A DNA stretch of 64,000 nt from the NCBI GenBank assembly GCA_963846885.1, contig CAWJXS010000020.1, forward strand, positions 434,001 to 498,000, read 5' to 3'. Below are positions 29,261-37,308 of the stretch, one piece after another. How positions within the stretch are numbered: the stretch's first letter is position 1; every line of letters starts with the position of its first letter. Source of the DNA: RPQJ01 sp963846885 (lineage in GTDB: Bacteria; Pseudomonadota; Gammaproteobacteria; Steroidobacterales; Steroidobacteraceae). The notes beneath the pieces are model-generated. The model saw only the letters and a list, made by a program, of their open reading frames with translations. It made no database searches and had not been told where the DNA came from. Both the position numbers and the translations under genes were made by a program.

Positions 29261-29777
29261 TCAATGCACGATCAATGCGTGGCGTTCGCGCTCGATCGCG
29301 CGCTGCGCTTCAATGCCCGCCTTGCACGAACAATCCTGCGCGCGCAAGGCCAGCGCCAGCTCTTCCTCGATGCGCACCGCTTCGGTGCGCGATATCCCCT
29401 GCAGATGCAACGTCGGGCCAGCGAGCACTTCGAGGCCCCGTCGCAGGACGCTGCCCGCCGCGCGGATCCCCGCCTTGTGCTGCTCGAACCGCTGCTCGGG
29501 CGTAGTAGCGGGTCATGCCCACGTAGACGCCGTACGGCTCGGCGCGGCTGTCGCTGTAGTCGAGCAAGACGAGATAAATGTTGGAGCGACCGCGCTGCCG
29601 CGGAATGAAGCGTGCAGTGACTTCGTATGCAAGCGGCAGCCATTGCACATGACGCATGGGCAACCAGTCGGGCACCGTGGGTGCCGCGGCGGCCCAGAGT
29701 TGCTCCAGCGCGCGCTCGATGTTGGCGCCCATTTCACCGCGCAGCCACAGTTCGTGAATCGCCTGCGCGCCGGCCAC
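29261..29777 (-). CDS. GIY-YIG-like domain protein, one frameshift
   Basis: 171 residues once one extra base in the CCC/GGG run at 29498-29500 is removed. The sequence YGVYVGMTRYYAEQRFEQHK then resembles the GIY-YIG catalytic core (Y-x-Y-V-G-M-T, followed by R and H), continuing with LRRGLEVL and RTEAVRIEEELALALR. The N-terminus (NIERALEQLWAAA, ARFIPRQRGRSNIYLVLLDYSDS) is not a known domain. The gene may encode a small nuclease. It lies 90 bases upstream of hoxF on the same strand and could share its transcript. GTG start at 29777. The family call is moderate. Confidence 0.55.
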
Positions 29778-29938
29778 GCCGTCGCGCGCGTCGAGCGCGG
29801 CCGCGAACGCCCCCCATAGCGGCGACGGCCTCAGCCCCGCTGCGGATGGGCGCCTGGGCGGGCGGCGGCAATTTTCCGGGAGACCTGCGCATGCCGGAAT
29901 GCTACGTTCTGCAGCCGTCGATTGTCAGCGAGCCCCCG

Positions 29939-30898
29939 ATGCGAGCCGTCTTCCTCGATTACGCGACCGTCAGTTGCAGCGGCGATCTCGATCCCTCGCG
30001 GCTGCAGCAGGTCATGCCGGGCCTCGCGCTGCTCGACAACACGCCGCAGGCCGACGTGCCGGCCGCCATCGCCGGTGCCGGCGTGGTGGCGCTCAACAAG
30101 CTGCGTATCACGGGCGAGACGATCGCAAGTTCGCCGGACCTCAGGCTGATCGTGCTCGCGGCGACGGGCACCAACAACGTGGACCTCGCCGCTGCCCGCG
30201 AGCGGGGTGTAGCCGTATGCAACCTGCGGGATTACTGCACTGCCTCCGTCGTGCAGCACGTGCTCGGCACGATGCTGCTTTTGACGCAAAGGCTCCGCGA
30301 ATACGACGCGCTGGTGCGCTCCGGCGCGTGGGCGCGCGGCGACCAGTTCTGCCTGCTCGACTACCCGATCCGCGAGCTTGCGGGCCGTCGCCTGGGCATC
30401 GTGGGCCACGGCGCGCTGGGCCGCGGCGTGGCGCGTGCGGCCAACCTCGCGCTGGGGATGGAAGTGCTGATCGCCAATCGTCCGGGCGGCGAGCGTCACG
30501 CAGGTCGTCATGACCTGGATGAAATGTTGCCGCTCGTCGACGTGCTGAGCCTGCATTGCCCGCTGACGCCACAGACGCAGGGCCTGCTCGGCGCGCCTGA
30601 ATTCGCACGCATGCGCCGCGACGCCCTGCTGATCAACACGGCCCGTGGCGGACTGGTCGACTCGCAGGCGCTCGCTGACGCCTTGCGGGCAGGCCGGCTC
30701 GGCGGAGCCGCGATCGACGTGCTGCCGCAGGAGCCGCCGGTGGACGGCAATCCCCTGCTGGCGGGCGACATTCCGAACCTGATCGTGACGCCGCACATCG
30801 CCTGGGCCGCCCGCGAGGCGCGCCAGCGCTGCCTCGACGAAATGGCGGCGAACGTCGAGGATTTCCTGCGCGGCGGCCATCGCGGCCGCGTCGTCTGA
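29939..30898 (+). CDS. D-2-hydroxyacid dehydrogenase (glycerate dehydrogenase/hydroxypyruvate reductase type)
   Basis: 319 residues. A Rossmann NAD(P)-binding motif GHGALGRGVA lies near residue 153. The catalytic triad is present as Arg in NTARGGLVD, Glu in DVLPQEPP and His in TPHIAW. The enzyme interconverts a 2-oxoacid and a D-2-hydroxyacid with NAD(P)H; the N-terminus MRAVFLDYATV is typical of HprA-like glycerate dehydrogenases. The ATG at 29939 is preferred over the one at 29891. It is convergent with the Nudix gene, 16 bases apart. Confidence 0.88.
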   Translation: MRAVFLDYATVSCSGDLDPSRLQQVMPGLALLDNTPQADVPAAIAGAGVVALNKLRITGETIASSPDLRLIVLAATGTNNVDLAAARERGVAVCNLRDYCTASVVQHVLGTMLLLTQRLREYDALVRSGAWARGDQFCLLDYPIRELAGRRLGIVGHGALGRGVARAANLALGMEVLIANRPGGERHAGRHDLDEMLPLVDVLSLHCPLTPQTQGLLGAPEFARMRRDALLINTARGGLVDSQALADALRAGRLGGAAIDVLPQEPPVDGNPLLAGDIPNLIVTPHIAWAAREARQRCLDEMAANVEDFLRGGHRGRVV

Positions 30899-30914
30899 CG
30901 CGCGGCGGAGCGGA

Positions 30915-31340
30915 CTAGCCGCGCGCGAGCGCCTGGGCGGCCCAGCGCAGCACGGGTTTCACGCGCGGTGAGACCAGCTCGAACGCCTCGTCGAAATCGA
31001 CCCAGCGGTATTCGCTGTGCTCGGGGCGGCCGATCAGCGGATTGAACGGCAGCGTCACCGCTTCGGTGCGGGTTGCGGCGAGGTAATAGCGCGCGACCTT
31101 GCCGCCGCTGTACGGACCGGTCTGAGTCGAGTCCTCGCCCCACGCGAATTCGAGGTCCTCGATCGTCGATTCCTCGCGCACCTCGCGGATGGCGGCAGCC
31201 AGCGGCTCCTCGCCCTCCTCGACCATGCCCTTGGGGAAATCCCAGTGGTTGAACGCGCGCAGCAAAAGGTAGAGCCAGTCGTCGCCTGCGCGGCGGACGA
31301 CCACGACGCCGGATGAAAGCCTCGTGGACCGTGGAGTCAT
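30915..31340 (-). CDS. Nudix hydrolase, diadenosine-tetraphosphatase-like
   Basis: 141 residues from the ATG at 31340. The Nudix box reads GMVEEGEEPLAAAIREVREEST, with the usual late Gly replaced by Thr; the catalytic Glu residues are kept. FNHWDFPKG and the tail WVDFDEAFELVSP match the bis(5'-nucleosyl)-tetraphosphatase-like subgroup. It hydrolyses nucleoside diphosphates linked to another moiety, perhaps Ap4A or capped RNA. It diverges from oxyR, and both genes appear to have -10 boxes next to their ATGs. Confidence 0.85.
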   Translation of the reverse strand: MTPRSTRLSSGVVVVRRAGDDWLYLLLRAFNHWDFPKGMVEEGEEPLAAAIREVREESTIEDLEFAWGEDSTQTGPYSGGKVARYYLAATRTEAVTLPFNPLIGRPEHSEYRWVDFDEAFELVSPRVKPVLRWAAQALARG

Positions 31341-31347
31341 GGGCGCA

Positions 31348-31353
31348 AGTATA
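31348..31353 (-). promoter_or_regulatory. Probable -10 box of the Nudix gene
   Basis: Read on the minus strand this is TATACT, a near-perfect -10 hexamer, ending 7 bases before the ATG (31340-31338). Transcription would start at or one base from the ATG. No clear -35 is visible 16-18 bases upstream. Confidence 0.45.
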
Positions 31354-31376
31354 GGCGATTCACCGGCCTGATGGCT

Positions 31377-31406
31377 TTGCACCCAGCGATAGGCAACGGC
31401 TATTAT
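31377..31406 (+). promoter_or_regulatory. Probable oxyR promoter (leaderless spacing)
   Basis: TTGCAC (31377-31382) and TATTAT (31401-31406) are separated by 18 bases, a plausible sigma-70 pair. The ATG of oxyR at 31413 lies 6 bases beyond the -10, so the mRNA would have essentially no leader, and no Shine-Dalgarno sequence is present. OxyR usually represses its own promoter from a site overlapping it; no specific operator was identified. Confidence 0.5.
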
Positions 31407-31412
31407 TTGACC

Positions 31413-32315
31413 ATGAACCTGCGCGACCTCCGGTACCTCGTTGCGCTGGCCGATGAGCGTCACTTCGGCAAGGCGGCCGAGCGCTGCTTCGTCAGCCAGC
31501 CGACCCTTTCGGCCCAGGTCCGCAAGCTGGAGGAATACCTGGGCGTGCCGCTGGTCGAGCGGCAGCCCAAACGGGTGGCGTTGACTGCGACGGGTGAGAA
31601 GATCGTGCAGCGTGCCCGTTTGCTGCTGCAGGAAGCGGACGCCATCGTCGAACTGGCGAAGACCGACCGCGACCCGCTCGCGGGTCCGCTCAAGCTCGCC
31701 TTGATCCCGACGGTGGGGCCCTACCTGCTGCCGCACGTGGTCGGCCGGCTGCGCCGCGAGCTCCCGCGGCTCAAGCTCATGCTCTACGAGTACCAGACGG
31801 AGCAGTTGCTCGAGCGCCTGCGCGCCGGCGAGATCGACGTCGGCATCCTCGCGCTGCCCGTCGTCATGGACGGGCTCGAAGCCGCCCCGCTCTACGACGA
31901 GCCGTTCATGCTGGCCGTGCCCGCCTCGCATCCGCTCGCGGAGCGCGAGCGCGTCAAGGTGGACGACATGCGCGGCGAAACGCTGCTGCTGCTCGAGGAC
32001 GGGCATTGCCTGCGCGACCAGGCGCTCGAAGTGTGCAGCCGCATCCGTGTGAGCGAAGAACAGGACTATCGCGCGACCAGCCTCGAGACGCTGCGGCAGA
32101 TGGTCGCAGCCGGGCACGGCATCACGCTGCTGCCGGAACTCGCTGCGGAAACTTCAGTGGGCACCGCGCGCGGCCTGCGCGTGAAGCCGTTCGTGCGGCC
32201 CGCCCCAGGGCGTTCGATCGGCGCAGTGTGGCGCAAGTCGACGACGCGCACTCCCGCCATCGAGGCGATCGCCGCAACGATCCGCGCAACCATGAAAGAC
32301 GGAACCCGCAAATGA
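31413..32315 (+). CDS. oxyR: Hydrogen-peroxide-sensing LysR-family regulator OxyR
   Basis: 300 residues from the ATG at 31413 (MNLRDLRYLVALADERHFGKAAE). The redox cysteines fall at positions 199 and 208 (EDGHCLRDQALEVC), the same numbers as in E. coli OxyR. An H-T-H domain (about 1-60) and an effector domain (about 90-295) are complete. On oxidation it activates catalase, peroxiredoxin and related genes; none of those lie in the window. Its stop overlaps the copper-chaperone start (ATGA), so the two are translationally coupled. An in-frame ATG at 31371 exists but would add a non-homologous tail. Confidence 0.96.
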   Translation: MNLRDLRYLVALADERHFGKAAERCFVSQPTLSAQVRKLEEYLGVPLVERQPKRVALTATGEKIVQRARLLLQEADAIVELAKTDRDPLAGPLKLALIPTVGPYLLPHVVGRLRRELPRLKLMLYEYQTEQLLERLRAGEIDVGILALPVVMDGLEAAPLYDEPFMLAVPASHPLAERERVKVDDMRGETLLLLEDGHCLRDQALEVCSRIRVSEEQDYRATSLETLRQMVAAGHGITLLPELAAETSVGTARGLRVKPFVRPAPGRSIGAVWRKSTTRTPAIEAIAATIRATMKDGTRK

Positions 32316-32779
32316 ACCGCTGGCTGCACTTCGTGGCGGCGTCCGTCCTGCTGTGCGCCGCGTGGGAACCCCTCGTGGCCGGCGAGCCGCCGGCCGACAC
32401 CATCACCGTCCATGGCGCCTGGGCCCGCGCAACTGCGCCGGGCATGACCGTCGGCGCGATGTACCTGACGCTGCAAGGCGGCGCTGCGGCCGACCGGCTC
32501 GTCGCCGCGACCACTCCCCGCGCCGCGATGACGCAGATCCACGAAGTGACCACCGTGGACGGCATGATGCGCATGCGCGAGATCGCCGGCGTCGATGTCC
32601 CGGCACGCGCGGTCGTGGTCCTGGCACCGCAGGGAACGCACCTGATGCTGATGGGCCTGACGCAACCGCTGGTCGCGGGCGAGCGAATTGCCTTGACGCT
32701 GCAGTTCGCGCAGGCAGGGAAGCGCACGATCAGCGTCGACGTGCGGCCTCCGGGCGATTCGCCCGCGACGCCGCACTGA
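32312..32779 (+). CDS. PCu(A)C-type periplasmic copper chaperone
   Basis: 155 residues with a signal peptide (about 1-23, cleavage near VAGEPP) and a PCu(A)C domain: GAWARATAPGMTVGAMYLTL, then IHEVTTVDGMMRMREI and THLMLMGL, whose His and Met residues bind Cu(I). Such proteins deliver copper to the CuA site of cytochrome oxidase or handle periplasmic copper. It is coupled to oxyR, an unusual pairing. No SCO partner is next to it. Confidence 0.9.
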   Translation: MNRWLHFVAASVLLCAAWEPLVAGEPPADTITVHGAWARATAPGMTVGAMYLTLQGGAAADRLVAATTPRAAMTQIHEVTTVDGMMRMREIAGVDVPARAVVVLAPQGTHLMLMGLTQPLVAGERIALTLQFAQAGKRTISVDVRPPGDSPATPH

Positions 32780-32810
32780 CTGACGCCGCTGGCGACAGGA
32801 CGTCGTTGCG

Positions 32811-35800
32811 TTGACCACTCCCGCACTTGCGCTGCCCGTTCATCGCCTGCACGACGAGGACATCGAGCGGCTGCTGGCCAGCGGCGAGCGACGCGCCGAA
32901 CTGAGCGCGTTGTTCGGTGAACAGGGCTATCGCGAACTGAGCTCGCTGGCGCGGCGCGCGGCGGCAACGCGCAGGCCACGCGGCCCCCGCGTCTACCTGC
33001 TGCCAGGACTCATGGGCTCGCGGCTGGGTTCGCGGGGACTGTTGCTGGACGACGTCCTCTGGATCGACCTGCTGGAGATCGCGGCCGGCCATCTCACTCG
33101 GCTCGCGCTGCCCGCGGGTGCCAGGCTGGTCGCGCTGGGCGTGATGCTGCTCAACACGCTCAAGCTGAAGTTGTCGCTGCGCATCGCCGGTTTCGACGTG
33201 CTCACCCATCCCTACGACTGGCGGCGCAGCGTCGGCGACCTGGCCCGCGAGCTGAACGAGCGCATCGACTCGGACGACGAACCCGCCAGCGTCATGCTGG
33301 TGGGTCACAGCATGGGCGGCGTCGTCGCGCGGGTTGCGCTGGGGCGCCAGCGTTCCGACCGGATCACCCGGGTCGTGCAGCTGGGTGCTCCGAATCACGG
33401 CTCGTTCGCGCCGGTGCTGGCGCTGCGCGGCGTATACCCGTCGGTGCGGAAGCTGGCCGCGATCGATCGCCGGCATTCAGCGGAGGATCTCGCACGCATC
33501 GTCTTTCGAACCTTGCCGTCGCTGCACGAGTTGCTGCCGGAGCCGTCGCTGGCCGATGGCCTCGACCTGTTCGACGCCGCGGCCTGGCCTGACGACGATT
33601 TGCGTCCTGCGCCAGCGCTGCTCGCCGCAGCCCGCAACGAGCGTGCGCAGTGGCCGGGAATCGACGAACGCTGCCTGCACATTGCCGGTGTGCGCCAGGA
33701 GACCGTGACGTCGCTGCAGTCGACGGGCAGCGCATTCGACTTCGGCATCTCGGCACAAGGCGACGGCACCGTCCCGCTGTCGCTTGCCGTCCGACCCGGC
33801 GAACGAGCCTGGTACCTCGGCGAGAAGCATGGCGGCCTGCCCAACAACGGCCGTCTGATCGGTGCAGTGGTCGACCTGCTGCGCACCGGCACGACGAAGC
33901 GCCTGGCGGCGTCGGCATCGCGCACGGGTCTGGTCGAGTCGCGCCGCGTGAGTGAAGCCGCGTTGCGGCGCGTGGCACCGCACAAGGTCCGCTGGCAGCA
34001 ATTGTCGCCCGATGCACGGCGTCGCCTGCTCGAGCCGGTGGTGTCGCCGGAGTTTCACGGGGCGGTCGAACCCGCTGCGCTCGAGCGCGCGGCTGCACAG
34101 TCTGCTCCAGCCGCCAGGGGCACGGCGGCACCGTCGCGACGCACACTCGAGATCCGTCTCGTGCACGGCAGCATTGCCGAGGCGAGCGCACGGGCGCTGG
34201 TGCTGGGCGTGTTCCGTAACGTCGACCCGGCGGGTCCCGCGGCGGCCGTGGACGCGGCACTCGGCGGCACGATCCGCGAGTTCACGCTGCGACGCATGTT
34301 CGCCGCGCAGCTCGGCCAGGTGTTCGTGCTGCCGGTGGCGCGCAGCCGCCTGCTGGCGGAGTTCGTGCTGTTCGCGGGCCTCGGCGATTTCGACGACTTC
34401 GGCACGGAGGCTCCGGCCTTCGTCGCCGAGAACGTCGTTCGCTCCTTCGCCCGGGCACAGGTGGAAGACTTCGCCACGGTGCTGTTCGGCGCTGGGTCGG
34501 GCATGCCCGTCGCGATGGCGCTCGAGCAGCAGTTGCGAGGGTTCGTAGCCGGGGTCGAGCATGCCGATCCGGAGCGGGTCATTCGCCGCATATCGATCTG
34601 CGAGATCGACGCGCGCAAATACGCCGCGCTGGTGCGCTCCGCGCGCGCACTCGCGGCCAAGCTGCAGAGCGATACGCTCGCCGTACTCGTGGACGAAGTG
34701 GACACCGCAGCCACACAGGCCCCGGCCGCGCGAGACGTGCGGCGCAGGGCACGGCAGCCCGCCACCCACGATCCGGCGTACCTGCTCGTTTCGATGCAGG
34801 CCGCCGGTCGGAGCGACCTGGAATGCCGCTCCGCGTTGCTCACTGCGGGGGCCAAGGCGGCCGTGCTCAGCGGCACCGTCACGTTGCGGCGCGCAACGTT
34901 GCTGCAGCAGGTGGAACCCCTCGAGGCCGGCGCGGCCTCCAGCCGCGACCTGGCGCGCATCGGCAGTGGACTCGCCGCGTCGCTGCTGCCGGCGACGGTC
35001 CGCGATGGCCTCGCAGCGATGCAGTCGCGGCCGCTCGTCATCGTGCATGACCGCGAGGCATCACGCGTGCCGTGGGAGGTGCTGCGCATCGGCACCGTGC
35101 ATCCCGCACTCGCAGGGGGACTCAGTCGCCGCTACGCGAGCGATACGCTGACCGTGGCACGCTGGCGCGACGAGCGGGAGGCCGCGACTGCACTGCGCGT
35201 GCTGCTGATCGTCGATCCCACCGGCGACCTGCCGGGTGCTGCCGCCGAAGGCGCAGCGCTGCAGCAGTTGTTTGCCCGCAGCAAGGTCACGTTCGACCTG
35301 CTCGCCGGGCGCGACGCGACGCGCGAGCGCGTGCTCGCCGCGCTCGGCACCGGCGGGTTCGACGTCCTGCATTTCGCGGGTCATGCGTTTTTCGATGCGC
35401 GCCAGCCCGAGCAGGGCGGGCTGGTGTGCGCAGGCAAGGAAGTGCTGCGCGCCGATCACCTGGCGAACATCAGCGTGCTGCCCGCGCTGGTCTTCTGCAA
35501 CGCCTGCGAAGCGGCTCGCGTGCGCAAGCCTGCGCATGCACGACCCGCTGCGCGCGGATTCGGCGTCCGGCGCAGCATGACCGGCATTGCGGAAGGCCTG
35601 CTTGCAGGCGGCGTCGCCAATTTCGTCGGCACGCACTGGCCCGTGGGCGACGAGGCGGCATTTGCTTTTTCCAACCAGCTGTACGCAGCGCTGCTGCGGG
35701 GCGCCCGGCTGGGTGACGCGGTTCTTGCGGGAAGGCAACAACTGCAGCAAATGCGAAGCATCGACTGGGCCGATTACGTGCACTACGGCAGCCCGGAGTT

Positions 35801-35822
35801 CCGTCTCGCCGCCGAAGTGTGA
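32811..35822 (+). CDS. Lipase-like hydrolase, M17-N/macro-like and CHAT-protease fusion protein
   Basis: 1003 residues with no signal peptide. Residues about 55-360 form an LCAT-like alpha/beta hydrolase: YLLPGLMGSRL, PYDWRRS, nucleophile S167 in GHSMGG, D318 in GDGTVP and H340 in KHGG. Residues about 447-620 resemble the macro-like N-terminal domain of M17 aminopeptidases (LVLGVFRNVDPAG, AALGG, FAGLGDF). Residues about 735-1003 are a CHAT caspase-like peptidase with H858 (HFAGHAF) and C899 (VFCNACEAAR), and a THWPVGDEAAFAFS motif. No TPR array is seen. TTG start at 32811, AGGA about 11 bases upstream. It follows the copper-chaperone gene by 31 bases. Function unknown; the cleavage of a partner and lipid hydrolysis are both possible. 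Confidence 0.8.
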   Translation: MTTPALALPVHRLHDEDIERLLASGERRAELSALFGEQGYRELSSLARRAAATRRPRGPRVYLLPGLMGSRLGSRGLLLDDVLWIDLLEIAAGHLTRLALPAGARLVALGVMLLNTLKLKLSLRIAGFDVLTHPYDWRRSVGDLARELNERIDSDDEPASVMLVGHSMGGVVARVALGRQRSDRITRVVQLGAPNHGSFAPVLALRGVYPSVRKLAAIDRRHSAEDLARIVFRTLPSLHELLPEPSLADGLDLFDAAAWPDDDLRPAPALLAAARNERAQWPGIDERCLHIAGVRQETVTSLQSTGSAFDFGISAQGDGTVPLSLAVRPGERAWYLGEKHGGLPNNGRLIGAVVDLLRTGTTKRLAASASRTGLVESRRVSEAALRRVAPHKVRWQQLSPDARRRLLEPVVSPEFHGAVEPAALERAAAQSAPAARGTAAPSRRTLEIRLVHGSIAEASARALVLGVFRNVDPAGPAAAVDAALGGTIREFTLRRMFAAQLGQVFVLPVARSRLLAEFVLFAGLGDFDDFGTEAPAFVAENVVRSFARAQVEDFATVLFGAGSGMPVAMALEQQLRGFVAGVEHADPERVIRRISICEIDARKYAALVRSARALAAKLQSDTLAVLVDEVDTAATQAPAARDVRRRARQPATHDPAYLLVSMQAAGRSDLECRSALLTAGAKAAVLSGTVTLRRATLLQQVEPLEAGAASSRDLARIGSGLAASLLPATVRDGLAAMQSRPLVIVHDREASRVPWEVLRIGTVHPALAGGLSRRYASDTLTVARWRDEREAATALRVLLIVDPTGDLPGAAAEGAALQQLFARSKVTFDLLAGRDATRERVLAALGTGGFDVLHFAGHAFFDARQPEQGGLVCAGKEVLRADHLANISVLPALVFCNACEAARVRKPAHARPAARGFGVRRSMTGIAEGLLAGGVANFVGTHWPVGDEAAFAFSNQLYAALLRGARLGDAVLAGRQQLQQMRSIDWADYVHYGSPEFRLAAEV

Positions 35823-36026
35823 GGCGGCGCACGTTTCGGTGGCTCCTGCATGCGCCGCATCAACGGCCGGCGCGCAACAAACCTGAGCGTTGGCGCACTC
35901 GAAAGCAACCGAATTGAACCGGCTTGCCTAAAACGGTAGCCGCATCACGGTTTGCGCGCTTTCAGATCGGAAGAATCGCCGCCTACACGACACCCGGTCG
36001 TGCAGAAGCAACACAAAGGACGATTC

Positions 36027-36532
36027 ATGCGTAGGAACAATCTGATGGTCGCCGTTGCGGGCGCCCTCCTGGTTGCGTCGGGCACGGCCGGCGCGGCAAC
36101 GAAGACGACGACGTTCGGCGTCAGCGCCGTCGTCAACCCGAACTGCCTGGTGAGCGCGCAGGCGCTGGCCTTCGGCGGCTACGACGGCACGGCGGCGAAG
36201 ACCGGCACCTCGGACATCACCGTCCGCTGCTCGAACGGGACGACGTACGCAGTGTCGCTGAGCTCGGGCGGCGGCACGTTCGCGCAGCGCCTGCTGAGCG
36301 GCAACGGCGCCAACAAGCTGCAGTACAACCTGTTCACGACGGTGGCGGCGACCACGATCTGGGGTGACGGCACGCTCGGCACCGGCACGGTCCCGGGCAC
36401 TGGGTGCGGGCATGGCGTGCAGCCAACGCGCAGACGCACACCGTGTTCGGCGAGCTGCCGGACAACGCGTTCAACCAGGGCGCGCCGTCGGGCAACTACA
36501 CCGACACGATCACGGTCACGGTCACGTACTGA
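36027..36532 (+). CDS. Spore-coat-U-domain fimbrial subunit, two frameshifts
   Basis: 167 residues if two extra bases are removed (in GGG near 36402-36404 and near 36417). The signal peptide (about 1-25, cleavage near AGAATK) is followed by a SCPU domain: FGVSAVVNPNCLVSAQ, LSSGGGTFAQRLL, TIWGDGT, and in the shifted frames THTVFGELPDNAFNQG and SGNYTDTITVTVTY. Such proteins are structural subunits of a sigma-type chaperone-usher pilus or coat. AAAGGA lies six bases before the ATG. It leads the operon with chaperone, usher and a second SCPU protein. Confidence 0.85.
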
Positions 36533-36540
36533 GCCGTATC

Positions 36541-37305
36541 GTGCTGGCGAGCAAGTTCCTACCCGCAGTGGCCGGCCTGGCAGCGTTGTTTGCGCTGTCG
36601 GCGCCGGCCGTGGCGGGTTCGTTCTCCATCTCGCCCCTGCGAGTGGACTTCGCCGCGACGGCGGGCACGGCTGCCCTCACCGTCCGCAACGAGGACGCCA
36701 CGCCGGTCGTGATCCAGACCCAGGGATTGGGGTGGTCGCAGGAGGGCGGGCAGGATGCCTTGAGCCCTTCCCGCGACCTGCTGATTTCGCCGGCGGTGTT
36801 CACGCTGCAGCCGGGTGGCTCGCAGTTGATCCGCGTGGCGCTCCGTCGCAGCGTCGATCCGACGCGCGAGCTTTCGTATCGCCTGATCGTGCAGGAAGTG
36901 CCGCAGGCGGCCAGCCCGGATTTCACCGGGCTGCAGGTCGCGCTCAAGTTGAGCGTACCGATCTTCGTGGCGCCGACCGCGCCTGCAGAACCGCAGTTGA
37001 CGTGGGCCGCCACGCGCGGCGCGGACGGCAACCTGTCCGTCACTGCACGCAACGACGGCGAAGCTCACGAACGCATCCTCCGCTTTTCCTTGAAGACCGC
37101 CGACGGCACCACGACGGTGCTCGAGCAGCCGACGCTCAGCTACGTGCTGGCCGGTGCGGTCCGCCAGTGGTCATTCGACGACAAGAACAACATCCGTCCG
37201 AATGCGCAGTCCACGGCCAGCCCCGGGATGGCTGGTCCGTATCGGTTGGAGGGAACCACCGATCGAGGCTCGTTCGCGACGGAGTTGGCGCTCACGGCGG
37301 ATTGA
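36541..37305 (+). CDS. Periplasmic fimbrial chaperone
   Basis: 254 residues from the GTG at 36541. A signal peptide (about 1-25, cleavage near AVAGSF) precedes two immunoglobulin-like domains of the PapD/FimC class: FSISPLRVDF, TVRNEDATPVVIQTQGLGW and SYRLIVQEVP. It binds subunits in the periplasm and presents them to the usher. It starts eight bases after the subunit gene stop and ends three bases before the usher start. Confidence 0.85.
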   Translation: MLASKFLPAVAGLAALFALSAPAVAGSFSISPLRVDFAATAGTAALTVRNEDATPVVIQTQGLGWSQEGGQDALSPSRDLLISPAVFTLQPGGSQLIRVALRRSVDPTRELSYRLIVQEVPQAASPDFTGLQVALKLSVPIFVAPTAPAEPQLTWAATRGADGNLSVTARNDGEAHERILRFSLKTADGTTTVLEQPTLSYVLAGAVRQWSFDDKNNIRPNAQSTASPGMAGPYRLEGTTDRGSFATELALTAD

Positions 37306-37308
37306 GCC

